64,000 nucleotides of DNA from JBBROS01 sp965217935 (GTDB lineage Bacteria; Pseudomonadota; Alphaproteobacteria; Acetobacterales; Acetobacteraceae). Made by a program: the position numbers and the translations under genes. Below are positions 18,677 to 27,437 of the stretch, one piece after another. The first letter of the stretch is position 1. Each line of letters starts with the position of its first letter. The DNA lies in NCBI GenBank assembly GCA_965217935.1, contig OZ244581.1, positions 2,914,001-2,978,000 on the forward strand. Reading direction: 5' to 3'. Under the pieces are notes generated by a model. That model was not told where the DNA came from. It searched no databases and worked only from the letters and a program-made list of their open reading frames with translations.

Positions 18677-20032
18677 TCAACGAACCGAGGGAAACCTGTG
18701 TTTTGCGGCCGGGTGGGTCGGCGGCAGGCGGTCGCGGCCGAATAGTTTGCGCCGCATTGTGCCCGGCGCGTAGGCCTGCTTGAACGCGCCCCTGGCCTGG
18801 AGTTCTGGCACGACGAGGCGGATGACATCCTCGAAGCATTCCGGGGTGACCGTGCGCGAGAGGATGAAGCCGTCCACATCCGCCTCGCGGCCCCAGGCCA
18901 GAAGCTCGTCGGCGACCTGGGCCGGGCTGCCGACGATCGGGATCTGGCGGCTGCCGAGCGCCATGCGGTCCAGCAGCTTGCGCTTGGTCATGGCCTGCTG
19001 CGCCATCGATTGCAGGTTGCTGGCGATGGCTTGGGTGGGCACGGCCTCGATCGGCTGGTCCATCGCGTAGGCGTCGAGGTCGATGCCCATGCTGGCCGAG
19101 GCGTGGACAAGGGCGGCTTGGCCGGATGCGTGCCGGCGGTACTCCTCGAACTTCGACCGGGCCAGGGCTTCCGTTTCGGCCACGACGACGCTGGCGCCGA
19201 CGAAGGCGAGGATGTCGGAGGGGTCGCGCCCGGCGTCCCGCGCCGCCGCGCGGATCGAGGCGATATGGGCGCCCACGGCCGGCTTGGGGCCGCCGTTGAG
19301 GAACACGCACTCGGCGTGCCCTCCGGCGAACCGGCGGCCGCGGTCGGAGCTGCCGGCCTGGAACAGGACCGGGGTGCGCTGGGGGGACGGCTCGGACAGG
19401 TGGACGCCCTCCATGCGGACATGAGGGCCGTCGTGCCGCACGGAGCGGACGCGGGACGGGTCGGCGTAAATTCCTGCGGACTTGTCGCGGCGCACGGCGT
19501 CGTCGGCCCAGCTTCCCTCCCAGAGCTTGGCCACGGCTTCGAGGTAGTCGTCGGCGATGTCGTAGCGGTCGTCGTGCGCCGGCTGCCGTTCCAGGCCCAT
19601 CGCGCGGGCGGCGCTGTCGAGGTAGCCGGTGACGATGTTCCAGCCGATGCGGCCTTGGGTCAGGTGGTCGAGCGTGGAGATGCGGCGGGCGAAGGGGTAG
19701 GCAGGCTCGTAGCTGAGGTTCGCGGTGACGCCGAAGCCGAGGTGGGCAGTGGCGTGGGCCATTGCGGGGACGAGGAGGAGCGGGTCGTTGACCGGGACCT
19801 GGACGGCGTGGCGGATGGCCGGGCCGGGGCTGCCGGCGAAGACGTCGTAGACGCCGAGCACGTCGGCGAGGAACAGGCCGTCGAACAGGCCCTGCTCAAG
19901 CGTTCGGGCGAGGCGGACCCAGTAGTCCAGGCTGGCGTAATCGGTTGCCTGGTCGCGCGGGTGGGTCCAGAGGCCTTGCTGGATGTGGCCGACGCAGGCC
20001 ATGTCGAAGGCGAAGAGGCGGAACGGCCTCAA
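18677..20032 (-). CDS. FMN-dependent LLM-class monooxygenase (NtaA/SnaA/DszA family)
   Basis: This 451-residue flavin-dependent monooxygenase of the bacterial-luciferase superfamily resembles nitrilotriacetate monooxygenase component A and DszA. Family landmarks are FAFDMACVGHIQQGLWTHPR at the N-terminus, GRIGWNIVTGYLDSAARAMG near 125-145 and PVLFQAGSSDRGRRFAGGHA near 217-236. Such enzymes use FMNH2 from a separate reductase to attack C-N, C-S or related bonds. The TTG start at 20032 overlaps the upstream stop in TTGA and gives the family-like N-terminus. No flavin reductase lies nearby. Substrate unknown. Confidence 0.85.
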   Translation of the reverse strand: MRPFRLFAFDMACVGHIQQGLWTHPRDQATDYASLDYWVRLARTLEQGLFDGLFLADVLGVYDVFAGSPGPAIRHAVQVPVNDPLLLVPAMAHATAHLGFGVTANLSYEPAYPFARRISTLDHLTQGRIGWNIVTGYLDSAARAMGLERQPAHDDRYDIADDYLEAVAKLWEGSWADDAVRRDKSAGIYADPSRVRSVRHDGPHVRMEGVHLSEPSPQRTPVLFQAGSSDRGRRFAGGHAECVFLNGGPKPAVGAHIASIRAAARDAGRDPSDILAFVGASVVVAETEALARSKFEEYRRHASGQAALVHASASMGIDLDAYAMDQPIEAVPTQAIASNLQSMAQQAMTKRKLLDRMALGSRQIPIVGSPAQVADELLAWGREADVDGFILSRTVTPECFEDVIRLVVPELQARGAFKQAYAPGTMRRKLFGRDRLPPTHPAAKHRFPSVR

Positions 20033-21048
20033 GGCGTGCCCTGCGCCGGCGCCGGGCCGATCGTGGGGGGCAGGCTGCCGTCGCCTGTGGCGCGGGCGCG
20101 CCAGGCCAGGTATTCAGCGAACAGGGCTTCGCGGCGGGCGGGGGCGAGGCTGGCCGTATCCTGTCCGGCCCGGTTGAGGAAGGCGTCGAAATCCCGGCGC
20201 AACTGCTCCGGCGACGGATCGGGCGGCGCGTCCGGGGCCGGGGCCATCGGTTCCTGGGCCGGAACCGAGGGTGGGTCCGCCGGTTTCGGTTCGGACGCGG
20301 CTTTCGGCGGCGCGGCCGTTTCGGAGGGGGCGTCGGGCGCGGTCCACTCGGCCGAGACCGCCAGCAAGGTTGCGGCCAGGACAAGGCCCGCTATGGCCGC
20401 GACGGACAGGACCCGCAGCGGCGAGCGGCGTCTGGCCGGCGGCGGCGACGGGACGACGAGCCTTGGCAGCGCGTCCGGGGCCGGTTCCATCGAGAAAGGC
20501 GGGGACGGGTCGCCCGCCGGGAATGACAGCGGATCGAGATCCGACCCGGTCTCCCGCAGCGTCATGCGGGTCAGCGGCTCCCATAGATCTGCAATGCCGG
20601 GGTCGGCCAGCAGGCGCAGAAGCTCCGGGCGCCCGGCCAGGATGATGGCGAGGCCGGGGCGGCCAGTCCGATCGCTGCATGGCACGCCCGCGAGGGTCGC
20701 GAGGGCGTGCGGCTCAAGCGTCTGCGCGTCCTCGATCACGAGGATGGACGGGTCAGGCCCGCCCTCGCCGGCCATCGCGCCGCGGATGGCGGCGATGGGA
20801 TCGGCGGCACCCTGTATGCCGATCTGCCGCAGGATGCGCTCAAGCTTGAGCGGGCTGGTCAGCGGGTTGCCGATGCGGACGGCTTGTCCTTGCAGCTCGG
20901 GCAAGGCGCGGTCGAGGACTGCGGTCAGGTCCGGCCGGGTGGCGCCGACAAGCACGGCAACGTGGCCGCCATCGCGAATGAAGGCGACGATCGACGCGGC
21001 ATCGATGCTGATCGAGGAGTCTGGGCTGATGAGGCTGTTGGTGTCCAT
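20029..21048 (-). CDS. Degenerate ExeA-like ATPase with C-terminal membrane anchor, unknown function
   Basis: This 339-residue protein resembles ExeA/DamX-like AAA proteins in layout. An N-terminal nucleotide-binding-like domain (20-190) has a Walker-B-like SILVIEDAQTL, but the P-loop position (VAVLVGATRPDLTAV) lacks the GxxxxGKT residues. A Pro-rich linker leads to one transmembrane segment (VLSVAAIAGLVLAATLLAV, about 238-256) and a Pro/Ala-rich outer region ending in a short helical part. ATG 21048 was chosen over the longer ATG 21123. It follows the lipoprotein gene by 7 bp and overlaps the monooxygenase start. ATP hydrolysis is unlikely; a structural or peptidoglycan-linked role is possible but unproven. 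Confidence 0.55.
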   Translation of the reverse strand: MDTNSLISPDSSISIDAASIVAFIRDGGHVAVLVGATRPDLTAVLDRALPELQGQAVRIGNPLTSPLKLERILRQIGIQGAADPIAAIRGAMAGEGGPDPSILVIEDAQTLEPHALATLAGVPCSDRTGRPGLAIILAGRPELLRLLADPGIADLWEPLTRMTLRETGSDLDPLSFPAGDPSPPFSMEPAPDALPRLVVPSPPPARRRSPLRVLSVAAIAGLVLAATLLAVSAEWTAPDAPSETAAPPKAASEPKPADPPSVPAQEPMAPAPDAPPDPSPEQLRRDFDAFLNRAGQDTASLAPARREALFAEYLAWRARATGDGSLPPTIGPAPAQGTP

Positions 21049-21055
21049 GCGCGCG

Positions 21056-21403
21056 TCAGCGGCCGGACGGCGGGCAGGGGGGGAGGCCGGATTTTTCCGT
21101 ATCCGGCAACGTGTTTTCGGCAATGACGGCGGCGGGATCGACGGCGGGGTCGTGCTCGGCGCTGAACATGCGGAACAGCTCGTCCTTGCGTTCCTGGGTG
21201 AGGCCGGTGGCGGTCCGGTCGCAGGCGACGGGTTTCTTCTTACGGACCGGCGCGTGCTTCGTCGGCACGGCCCGGACTACCGCGACGCTCGTGTTGAGCC
21301 GCAAGGGCGGCGCTTTCGGCGCCGGCTGGCAGCCGCTTACGGCGATGAGCACGGACCCGCCGGCCGCGAGCATCAATGGCGCATGTCTGGACCGGGAAGG
21401 CAT
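21056..21403 (-). CDS. Small lipoprotein, unknown function
   Basis: This 115-residue protein has a lipoprotein signal peptide ending in the lipobox IAVSGC (Cys about 25). The mature part is basic in the middle (KHAPVRKKKPV) and ends acidic then Cys/Pro-rich (GLPPCPPSGR). No family is recognised. ATG 21403 was taken because it opens the signal peptide and has GAGGAA upstream; the longer reading to 21484 adds no sensible sequence. It is likely co-transcribed with the following degenerate ATPase, suggesting the two act together in the envelope. Confidence 0.6.
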   Translation of the reverse strand: MPSRSRHAPLMLAAGGSVLIAVSGCQPAPKAPPLRLNTSVAVVRAVPTKHAPVRKKKPVACDRTATGLTQERKDELFRMFSAEHDPAVDPAAVIAENTLPDTEKSGLPPCPPSGR

Positions 21404-21569
21404 TCCGTTCCAATTCCTCAAGTCTATTTCGCGGCAACACCCTATTAGGCGCGTCGCCTGCATTTGGTCCAGCATTGCCGGCAACGTGGGTCCCCTGCTC
21501 CCGACCGCCCATGATCCGCACCGGATGGGCTTTGCGGCATCGGCAAGGCAAGTCAGGAACGGTCTGGTT

Positions 21570-22493
21570 TCATCGCCCTTCTTTGGGCGGATCGGGACGG
21601 CTGCTGGCCGCGGGACGCTTCGATGGCTCCAGGACCAGCAGGGAGAGGCCCGAGGCCGCGACGACGGCGCCGCCTAGGAGCGTCCATCGGTCGGGCGCGT
21701 CGCCGAAGACGAGCCAGCCGAGGGTGGTCGCGCCGACAAGCTGGGCGTAGGTGAACGGGGCCAGGACCAGGGCCGGCGCGCGCTCGTTGGCGAGGATCAG
21801 GAGATAATGGCCGAGCGTCGCCAGCACGCCCATTCCGGCCATTGCCAGCCAGACCGAGGCCGGCGGCGGAACCCAGATGAACGGCAGGACCGGAAGGACG
21901 GCGGCGGCCCCGACCATGCCGGACCAGAACAGCGTGGCGTAGGGCTGGTCGTGCCCGGCCAGGGCGCGGGTCATGAGGGCGTAAACGGCGCTGGCGCACG
22001 CGGTCAGCACGGCAACGAGCGCGGCCGGGTGCATGTCAAGCCCGGGCCTGGTTACGACCAGCACGCCGGCGAAGCCCGCGAGGATGGCGGCGATGCGCGG
22101 CAGGCCGAGACGCTCGCCGAGCAACGGGCCGGCGAGGCTAGCGACGATGAGCGGCGCGGCGAAGGTGATCGCCGTGACCTGGCCGAGCGGCAGGTAGTGC
22201 AGCGAGGTGAAGGAGCAGACGGTCGCCATCACCAGCGACAGGGCGCGGGCGCATTGCAGCGCCGGCTTTTTCGCGCGCAGCACGCCGAGGCGCTGCCAGG
22301 GGCGGACGAGGGCGGTGATGAAGAGGAACCCGGAGAGGTACCGCACGACCACGGTCTCGATCGGCGGCAGGGTCTGGCTGGTCCATTTGGCGGTGGCATC
22401 GAGGCCGCTGAAGCAGGTCACGGCGGCAACCATGAGCAGGATGCCCAATCTGGGCCGCTCGAACGGCCGCTTCGCGTGAGTGCTCAAAACCAC
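21570..22493 (-). CDS. EamA/DMT-family transporter
   Basis: This 307-residue membrane protein with about ten transmembrane helices is arranged as two EamA repeats (residues about 17-148 and 155-292), each with the characteristic Gly/Pro-rich helices (SLHYLPLGQVTAITFAAPLI, GPLLGERLG; later LVGATTLGWLVFGDAPD). DMT exporters move amino acids, nucleotides or other metabolites. The start is a GTG at 22493 without a clear ribosome site; a TTG six bases later is an alternative. The cytoplasmic C-terminus is basic and Pro-rich. Substrate unknown. Confidence 0.85.
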   Translation of the reverse strand: MVLSTHAKRPFERPRLGILLMVAAVTCFSGLDATAKWTSQTLPPIETVVVRYLSGFLFITALVRPWQRLGVLRAKKPALQCARALSLVMATVCSFTSLHYLPLGQVTAITFAAPLIVASLAGPLLGERLGLPRIAAILAGFAGVLVVTRPGLDMHPAALVAVLTACASAVYALMTRALAGHDQPYATLFWSGMVGAAAVLPVLPFIWVPPPASVWLAMAGMGVLATLGHYLLILANERAPALVLAPFTYAQLVGATTLGWLVFGDAPDRWTLLGGAVVAASGLSLLVLEPSKRPAASSRPDPPKEGR

Positions 22494-22583
22494 CTTTGGG
22501 GAACGTTGCCGGGCCGGTTCAGCTTGCCCGAGGCATGGCAGGCATGTAAGCCCATTCGATCGAGTTAAGAAGGGGAGACGTCC

Positions 22584-23531
22584 ATGATCTCACGCCGACA
22601 CGTTTTGCTTGCCGGAGGCGCCGCGGCATGGGCCGCCGGTGCAGCGCCGGCCTATGCCGCGACGTTCGTCAACATCCTGACGGGCGGGACCTCGGGGGTC
22701 TACTACCCGCTGGGGGTCGCGATCTCGAAACTGTTCACCGACAAGATCGCGGACGTGCGGCCGTCGGTGCAGGCGACGAAGGCGTCGGTCGAGAACCTGA
22801 ATCTTTTGCAGCAGGGGCGGGGGGAGCTGGCGTTCAGCTTGGGCGACGCGGTGCAGTTCGCCTGGGCCGGGGATGCGGAGGCCGGGTTCCCGAGAAAGCT
22901 CGATAAGCTGCGGGCGCTGGGGGCAGTCTATGCCAATTACATTCAGATCGTGGCCTTGAAGGAGAGCGGCATCAAGACGCTGGCAGACCTGAAGGGCAAG
23001 CGGGTGTCGGTCGGCGCGCCGAAGTCGGGGACGGAGCTGAACGCGCGGGCGATTCTGGGGGCGGCCGGGCTTTCGTATAAAGACCTGGGCAAGGTGGAAT
23101 ACCTGCCGTTCGGGGAATCGGTCGACCTGATGAAGAACCGCCAGCTGGATGCGACGCTGCAATCGGCCGGGCTCGGGGTGTCCTCGATCCGCGACCTGTC
23201 GAACTCGGTGCCGATCACGGTGGTGGAAATCCCGGACGCGGTGATCAGCAAGGTGGGAACCCCGTATGTCAGCGCCGTGATTCCCAAGGGCACGTATGAC
23301 GGGCAGGACGCTGCCGTGCAGACGGCGGCGGTGCCGAACCTGCTGGTGACGCGGGCCGGGGTGGCGGACGAGTTGGCCTACGAGATGGCCAAGGCAATCT
23401 ATCAGAACGTGCCGGCCTTGGTGGCGGCGCAGGCGGCGGCGAACGGCATCGATCCGAAGACGGCGGCGCAGAACTTGCCGATCCCGCTGCATCCCGGCGC
23501 GGAGAAATACTTTAAAGAGCAGAGTAGCTAA
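22584..23531 (+). CDS. TAXI-family TRAP transporter solute-binding protein
   Basis: This 315-residue periplasmic protein has a signal peptide with RR (MISRRHVLLAGGAAAWAAGA) that could be Sec or Tat dependent. The TAXI signature FVNILTGGTSGVYYPLGVAI follows directly, then LADLKGKRVSVGAPKSGTE. TAXI proteins feed fused TRAP permeases, often for glutamate or other carboxylates. ATG 22584 has AGGGGAG. The permease gene lies 125 bp downstream, separated by double-hairpin element B, so the binding protein could be expressed at a higher level than the permease (inference). Confidence 0.9.
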   Translation: MISRRHVLLAGGAAAWAAGAAPAYAATFVNILTGGTSGVYYPLGVAISKLFTDKIADVRPSVQATKASVENLNLLQQGRGELAFSLGDAVQFAWAGDAEAGFPRKLDKLRALGAVYANYIQIVALKESGIKTLADLKGKRVSVGAPKSGTELNARAILGAAGLSYKDLGKVEYLPFGESVDLMKNRQLDATLQSAGLGVSSIRDLSNSVPITVVEIPDAVISKVGTPYVSAVIPKGTYDGQDAAVQTAAVPNLLVTRAGVADELAYEMAKAIYQNVPALVAAQAAANGIDPKTAAQNLPIPLHPGAEKYFKEQSS

Positions 23532-23644
23532 GGGCTCGTTCGGAGTAACCGCCGTGACCCAATTGGGCGCACGAGCCTTTGGCCGTTGTTTTGCCGGGCA
23601 GCTTTGCCGGCGTGCTGCCGCACGCGGCGCCGACGCTGCCCTGA
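23530..23644 (+). repeat. Double-hairpin element B (inside TRAP operon)
   Basis: The element overlaps the TAXI stop. The first hairpin pairs AGGGCTCGT (from 23531) with ACGAGCCTT (to 23579). The second (23596-23641) pairs GGGCAGC and GCCGGCG with the distal CGCCGACGCTGCCC. It is closely similar to element D near 34 kb. It lies between two genes that should be co-expressed, so it may trim or stabilise the binding-protein transcript rather than fully terminate. Confidence 0.75.
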
Positions 23645-23656
23645 GGCCCGCGTGCG

Positions 23657-25750
23657 GTGAGTGAGGCGGCGGCAGCGTCGCCGGCGGCGCTCGAGGAAGG
23701 GGCTGCCGTCGAGCATGCCGGGCTTGGCTGGGGCGATGGGCGCGGGCGGCTGTTGCTCAAGCTGTTCGCCATCGCGTTCTCGGCGTTCCAGATCTGGACC
23801 GCGGCCTACTCGCCGCTGCCGAGCAGCGTGGTGCGCTCGCTGCACGTCGGCTTTCTTCTGGCGCTGCTGTTCGGGCTGATCGCCAACCGGGGCCGGGGCA
23901 AAAGGCTGGCCGCGGCCTGGACGGCGCTGGCGGCGGTCTCGTTCGTGGCTGGGCTGTATCACTGGGTGTTCTACGCCGACCTGATTCAGCGCGCCGGCTT
24001 CCCGGACCCGGCGGACATCGCCATGGGCGTGCTGGTGACGGGGCTGGTGTTCTTCGCCGGGTTCCGGCTGATGGGGCCGAGCCTGCCGATCATCTGCGCC
24101 GCGTTCCTGCTGTATGGGCTGTACGGGCAGGCGCTGCCGGCGCCGCTCGATCACCGGCCGTTCGCGTTCGAGCAGATCGTCGACACACTCTATCTCGGCA
24201 CCGAGGGGATTTACGGCACGCCGACTTACGTGTCGTCCACCTATATCTTCCTGTTCATCCTGTTCGGCGCGTTCCTGGAGCGGGCGGGGATGATCTCGCT
24301 GTTCACCGATGTGGCGCTGGGCACGGTCGGCCACACGCGGGGCGGGCCGGCGAAGGTGGCGGTGGTGGCCTCGGCGTTTATGGGGACGATCAGCGGCTCT
24401 GGGGTCGCGAACGTGGTGGCGGTGGGGCAGTTCACCATCCCGCTGATGAAGCGCTTCGGGTTCCGGGCGGCGTTCGCGGGCGGCGTCGAGGCGACGGCCT
24501 CGATGGGCGGGCAGATCATGCCGCCGGTGATGGGCGCGGTCGCCTTCATCATGGCCGAGAGCCTGGGCATTCCGTACGCCCAGGTGGTGCAGGCGGCGAT
24601 CATCCCGGCGCTGCTGTATTTCGTCACCGCGTTCTGGATGGTTCACCTGGAAGCCGGGCGGCTGAACCTGATGGGGGTGCCGAAGGCCGAGTGCCCGAAC
24701 GCGCTCGCGGCGCTGAAGGCGCGCTGGTACCTGCTGCTGCCGCTGGCGGTGCTGATCTACCTGCTGATCTCGGGCTACACGCCGCTCTATGCCGGCACGA
24801 TCGGGCTGGGGCTGACGGCGATGATCGTGCTGGGGGCGCCGATCGCGCTGGGCCTGGGGCGGGATGCGTTCCGCATCGCGTTCTGGATCGCGCTCGGGCT
24901 GCTCTCGGCGGCGCTGCTGGAGTTCGGCGTGGGCGTGGTGTTCGCGGTGGTGGCGGCGCTGGTCGCGATCAACGCCTGGCGGGCGGGCGGGCGGGCGACG
25001 CTGCTGCTGGCGGCCGAGGCCTTGGCCGATGGCGCACGGCAGGCCCTCCCGGTTGGGATCGCCTGCGCGCTCGTGGGGGTGATCATCGGCGTGCTGTCGC
25101 TGACCGGGTCGGCGAACGTGTTCGCGGGCGCGGTGGTCGCGGTGGGGGCGACCAGCCTGTTCGCCTCGCTGCTGCTGACGATGGTGACGTGCCTGATCCT
25201 CGGCATGGGCATTCCCACGATCCCGAACTACATCATCACCTCGTCGATCGCCGGGCCGGCGCTGCTGGAATTGGGCGTGCCGCTGCTGGTGACGCACATG
25301 TTCGTGTTCTACTTCGGCATCATGGCCGATCTCACGCCTCCGGTGGCGCTGGCAGCCTTCGCCGCGGCGCCCATCGCGCGCGAAAGCGGCATGAAGATCG
25401 GGCTGCAGGCGATGCGGGTGGCGATCGCGGGCTTCGTGGCGCCGTTCATGGCGGTCTATGCCCCGGCGCTGATGCTGCAGGACGGCGGACCGCTGGCCGA
25501 GAGCATCGGCTATGCCCCGGCGGTGGCCTACGTGGTGCTGAAGGCGTTGATCGCGATCGCGCTCTGGGGCGCGGTGGCGGTGGGCTACTTGTTGCGGCCG
25601 ATTGCCTGGTGGGAACGGGCCTGGGCGTTCGTGGCCGCCATCCTGCTGATCGCGGCGGCGCCGATGACCGATGGGATCGGGTTCGCCGCCGCGGCGCTGT
25701 TCGTCGCCTGGCATTGGCGGGGCGCCCGGGCGCGGCCTGCCAGGGCGTGA
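23657..25750 (+). CDS. TRAP transporter fused permease (small + large subunit)
   Basis: This 697-residue polytopic protein joins an N-terminal small-permease-like segment (helices at about 30-145) to a DctM-like large permease. Family landmarks are STYIFLFILFGAFLERAGM, MGTISGSGVANVVAVGQFT, GGVEATASMGGQIMPPVMGA and GMGIPTIPNYIITSSI. This is the normal fused form of TAXI-TRAP systems, which use an ion gradient for uptake. The start is GTG 23657 after the hairpin element; an obvious Shine-Dalgarno is lacking. Its stop overlaps the DUF1850 start in GTGA. Confidence 0.9.
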   Translation: MSEAAAASPAALEEGAAVEHAGLGWGDGRGRLLLKLFAIAFSAFQIWTAAYSPLPSSVVRSLHVGFLLALLFGLIANRGRGKRLAAAWTALAAVSFVAGLYHWVFYADLIQRAGFPDPADIAMGVLVTGLVFFAGFRLMGPSLPIICAAFLLYGLYGQALPAPLDHRPFAFEQIVDTLYLGTEGIYGTPTYVSSTYIFLFILFGAFLERAGMISLFTDVALGTVGHTRGGPAKVAVVASAFMGTISGSGVANVVAVGQFTIPLMKRFGFRAAFAGGVEATASMGGQIMPPVMGAVAFIMAESLGIPYAQVVQAAIIPALLYFVTAFWMVHLEAGRLNLMGVPKAECPNALAALKARWYLLLPLAVLIYLLISGYTPLYAGTIGLGLTAMIVLGAPIALGLGRDAFRIAFWIALGLLSAALLEFGVGVVFAVVAALVAINAWRAGGRATLLLAAEALADGARQALPVGIACALVGVIIGVLSLTGSANVFAGAVVAVGATSLFASLLLTMVTCLILGMGIPTIPNYIITSSIAGPALLELGVPLLVTHMFVFYFGIMADLTPPVALAAFAAAPIARESGMKIGLQAMRVAIAGFVAPFMAVYAPALMLQDGGPLAESIGYAPAVAYVVLKALIAIALWGAVAVGYLLRPIAWWERAWAFVAAILLIAAAPMTDGIGFAAAALFVAWHWRGARARPARA

Positions 25751-26124
25751 CGGCGCTGTGCCTTGCGGGCGGCGGGGCCGTGCTGCGGCTGGCGGTGACG
25801 GCGTTCACGCTGGCCTGGTCGCACACGGTCGAGCATACGCGATGGGAAGAGGACTGGCGGGTGCGGCCGGGCATCCTGCTGCTGCAGACGGCGCGGGTGG
25901 AAGGCTCCGGCGCCGGGATGGAGCCGGGGCCGAACGCGAGGCGCGAGGGCGGGATGTGGGCGTGGCATCCTGATCTGGCGTTGACGTCATTGTCGCTGCG
26001 GCGGGCCGCGGAGGCGGGGGATTGGCGCCTCTGCACCGCCCGGGACGGCTGCCGGCCGATCGGGTCGCTGCTGCCCGCCAACGCAGACCCGATACGGTTG
26101 TGGGCCTGCTCGGACCACGGCTGA
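25747..26124 (+). CDS. DUF1850 protein of the TAXI-TRAP operon
   Basis: This 125-residue protein starts at GTG 25747 overlapping the permease stop. Family features are the hydrophobic start (ALCLAGGGAVLRLAVTAFTLAW), SHTVEHTRWEEDWRV and RVEGSGAGMEPGPNA. DUF1850 proteins are regularly encoded with TAXI-TRAP permeases; their role in transport is not known. The N-terminus may be a signal or membrane anchor. A longer reading in this frame starting at 24691 lies inside the permease gene and was rejected. Confidence 0.8.
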   Translation: MTALCLAGGGAVLRLAVTAFTLAWSHTVEHTRWEEDWRVRPGILLLQTARVEGSGAGMEPGPNARREGGMWAWHPDLALTSLSLRRAAEAGDWRLCTARDGCRPIGSLLPANADPIRLWACSDHG

Positions 26125-26293
26125 CAGGCGACCGTTGTCCGTGATTGGCTTAAATAACCGGGTTTCTGTTCGAGCAGTAAACTAATTTAGTGCAGAAACA
26201 TCCTAAGCATCATTCAATAGACTGGCCCGCCATTGATTATTTAGTGAACATGAATATAGGTGGGAAAGGATTCAAAATATTAGGAATTAGAAA

Positions 26294-27289
26294 ATGAGTC
26301 TCATTTTGTCCGAAACCAACACTAGTTTTGTATATAGTCAAAATGAATATATTCAACCTTTCAAAAACATTATCCTGTCCGATTCCAGCACTCTGACCAG
26401 CCCGTTCGGGCTTCAAGTCATCGCAATTCAGGTCAACGACATCGAAGGCGGCCCGCCCACCGATGCCGACGGAACCTTCTCCTTCGTGCCGTCGGATTTC
26501 CTGAAACAATTGGCCCCCGGCGTCTACGCCGTTATCGTGCCCGGCATCGACACGGCGGCGCAGGCCACCTCCGTCCTCTCCGGGCTCGATTTCACCACCG
26601 GATCGGCGCCGGGCACGGCCGTGTTCACCGTCAGTGCGAAGAACGTGTTCGGCGACACGGCAGTGGACAGCAAAACCCAGGTCGTCAGCGTGGTCCCGCC
26701 GGCCAAGGCGCTCATCAACGACCTGACCAGCGGCTTGACCTATGTCTCGGCAGGCGAGGCCTTCGCTGGCCCAGGGCCGGTCGAACACCAGTACATCGTG
26801 CAGACCAGCAATCCCACGCTCGCCGCCGACAACCTCAACATCACCGCCATCGTGGCGAACTCCTTCATCCACACCGGCAGCGGCGACGACTCGATCGACG
26901 TCTCGAACGTCGGCGGCGTCAATATCCTGGACGGCGGCGGGGGCTCGAATTTCCTTACCGGCGGCAAGGCCGGTTCCGGCGCCGACACCTTCTTCATCGA
27001 CGCCCGCAATCTTTCGTCCGACACCTGGAGCACGGTATCGAACTTCCATGCCGGCGATGCGGTGACGCTGTTCGGCTTCACCGCCGTCAACCGGTCCCTC
27101 GAATGGCTCGACAACCAGGGCGCCGCGGGCTCGACCGGCCTTACCCTGCACGCCTCCGCGGCCGGCCAGTCTCCGGTGTCGCTGACGCTCGCCGGCTACA
27201 CCACGGCCGATTTGAGCAACGGCCGCCTCGGGATCAGCTTCGGTGGAACGGGGAGCGACGCGTACATGAATATCGGCGCAGTGAAGTAG
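26294..27289 (+). CDS. RTX-like repeat protein, candidate type I secretion substrate
   Basis: The protein has 331 residues without an N-terminal signal peptide. The N-terminal half is Ser/Thr/Asn-rich with beta-type sequence. Around residues 193-235 lie short Gly/Asp runs like calcium-binding RTX turns: TGSGDDSIDVSN, ILDGGGGSNFLTGG and GSGADTFFIDARN. The C-terminus is uncharged and hydrophobic-mixed, compatible with a type I secretion signal. The first 100 bp and the 170-bp upstream region are far more AT-rich than the surroundings. No ABC exporter genes are adjacent. Function unknown; an adhesin or surface protein is possible. The start is ATG 26294 with GGAATTAG upstream. Confidence 0.55.
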   Translation: MSLILSETNTSFVYSQNEYIQPFKNIILSDSSTLTSPFGLQVIAIQVNDIEGGPPTDADGTFSFVPSDFLKQLAPGVYAVIVPGIDTAAQATSVLSGLDFTTGSAPGTAVFTVSAKNVFGDTAVDSKTQVVSVVPPAKALINDLTSGLTYVSAGEAFAGPGPVEHQYIVQTSNPTLAADNLNITAIVANSFIHTGSGDDSIDVSNVGGVNILDGGGGSNFLTGGKAGSGADTFFIDARNLSSDTWSTVSNFHAGDAVTLFGFTAVNRSLEWLDNQGAAGSTGLTLHASAAGQSPVSLTLAGYTTADLSNGRLGISFGGTGSDAYMNIGAVK

Positions 27290-27437
27290 GCGCCTGTCTG
27301 TGATCGCCGCTTGAGACGCGATATGCTGGAGGGAGCGCGAACTCCGTAAAAGGCTTCTGCCGTGATCCTCCGCCGTCTTGCCGTGACCGTTGCGCCGGTT
27401 GTCCACAAATTGTCTGCAGGGCTGGGGCGCAACGCCA

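Noticed and set aside
19010..21448. 812-residue plus-strand reading over the monooxygenase and ATPase genes
   Set aside because: It is a shadow of three minus-strand genes; no motif, biased composition.
23528..25714. 728-residue minus-strand reading over the TRAP permease
   Set aside because: It is a His/Arg/Gln-rich antisense shadow; the plus-strand permease has clear family motifs and membrane helices.
26165..26215. AT-rich palindrome ACTAATTTAGT before the RTX-like gene as terminator
   Set aside because: It is very short, weak and 80 bp from any stop; more likely part of an AT-rich promoter region.
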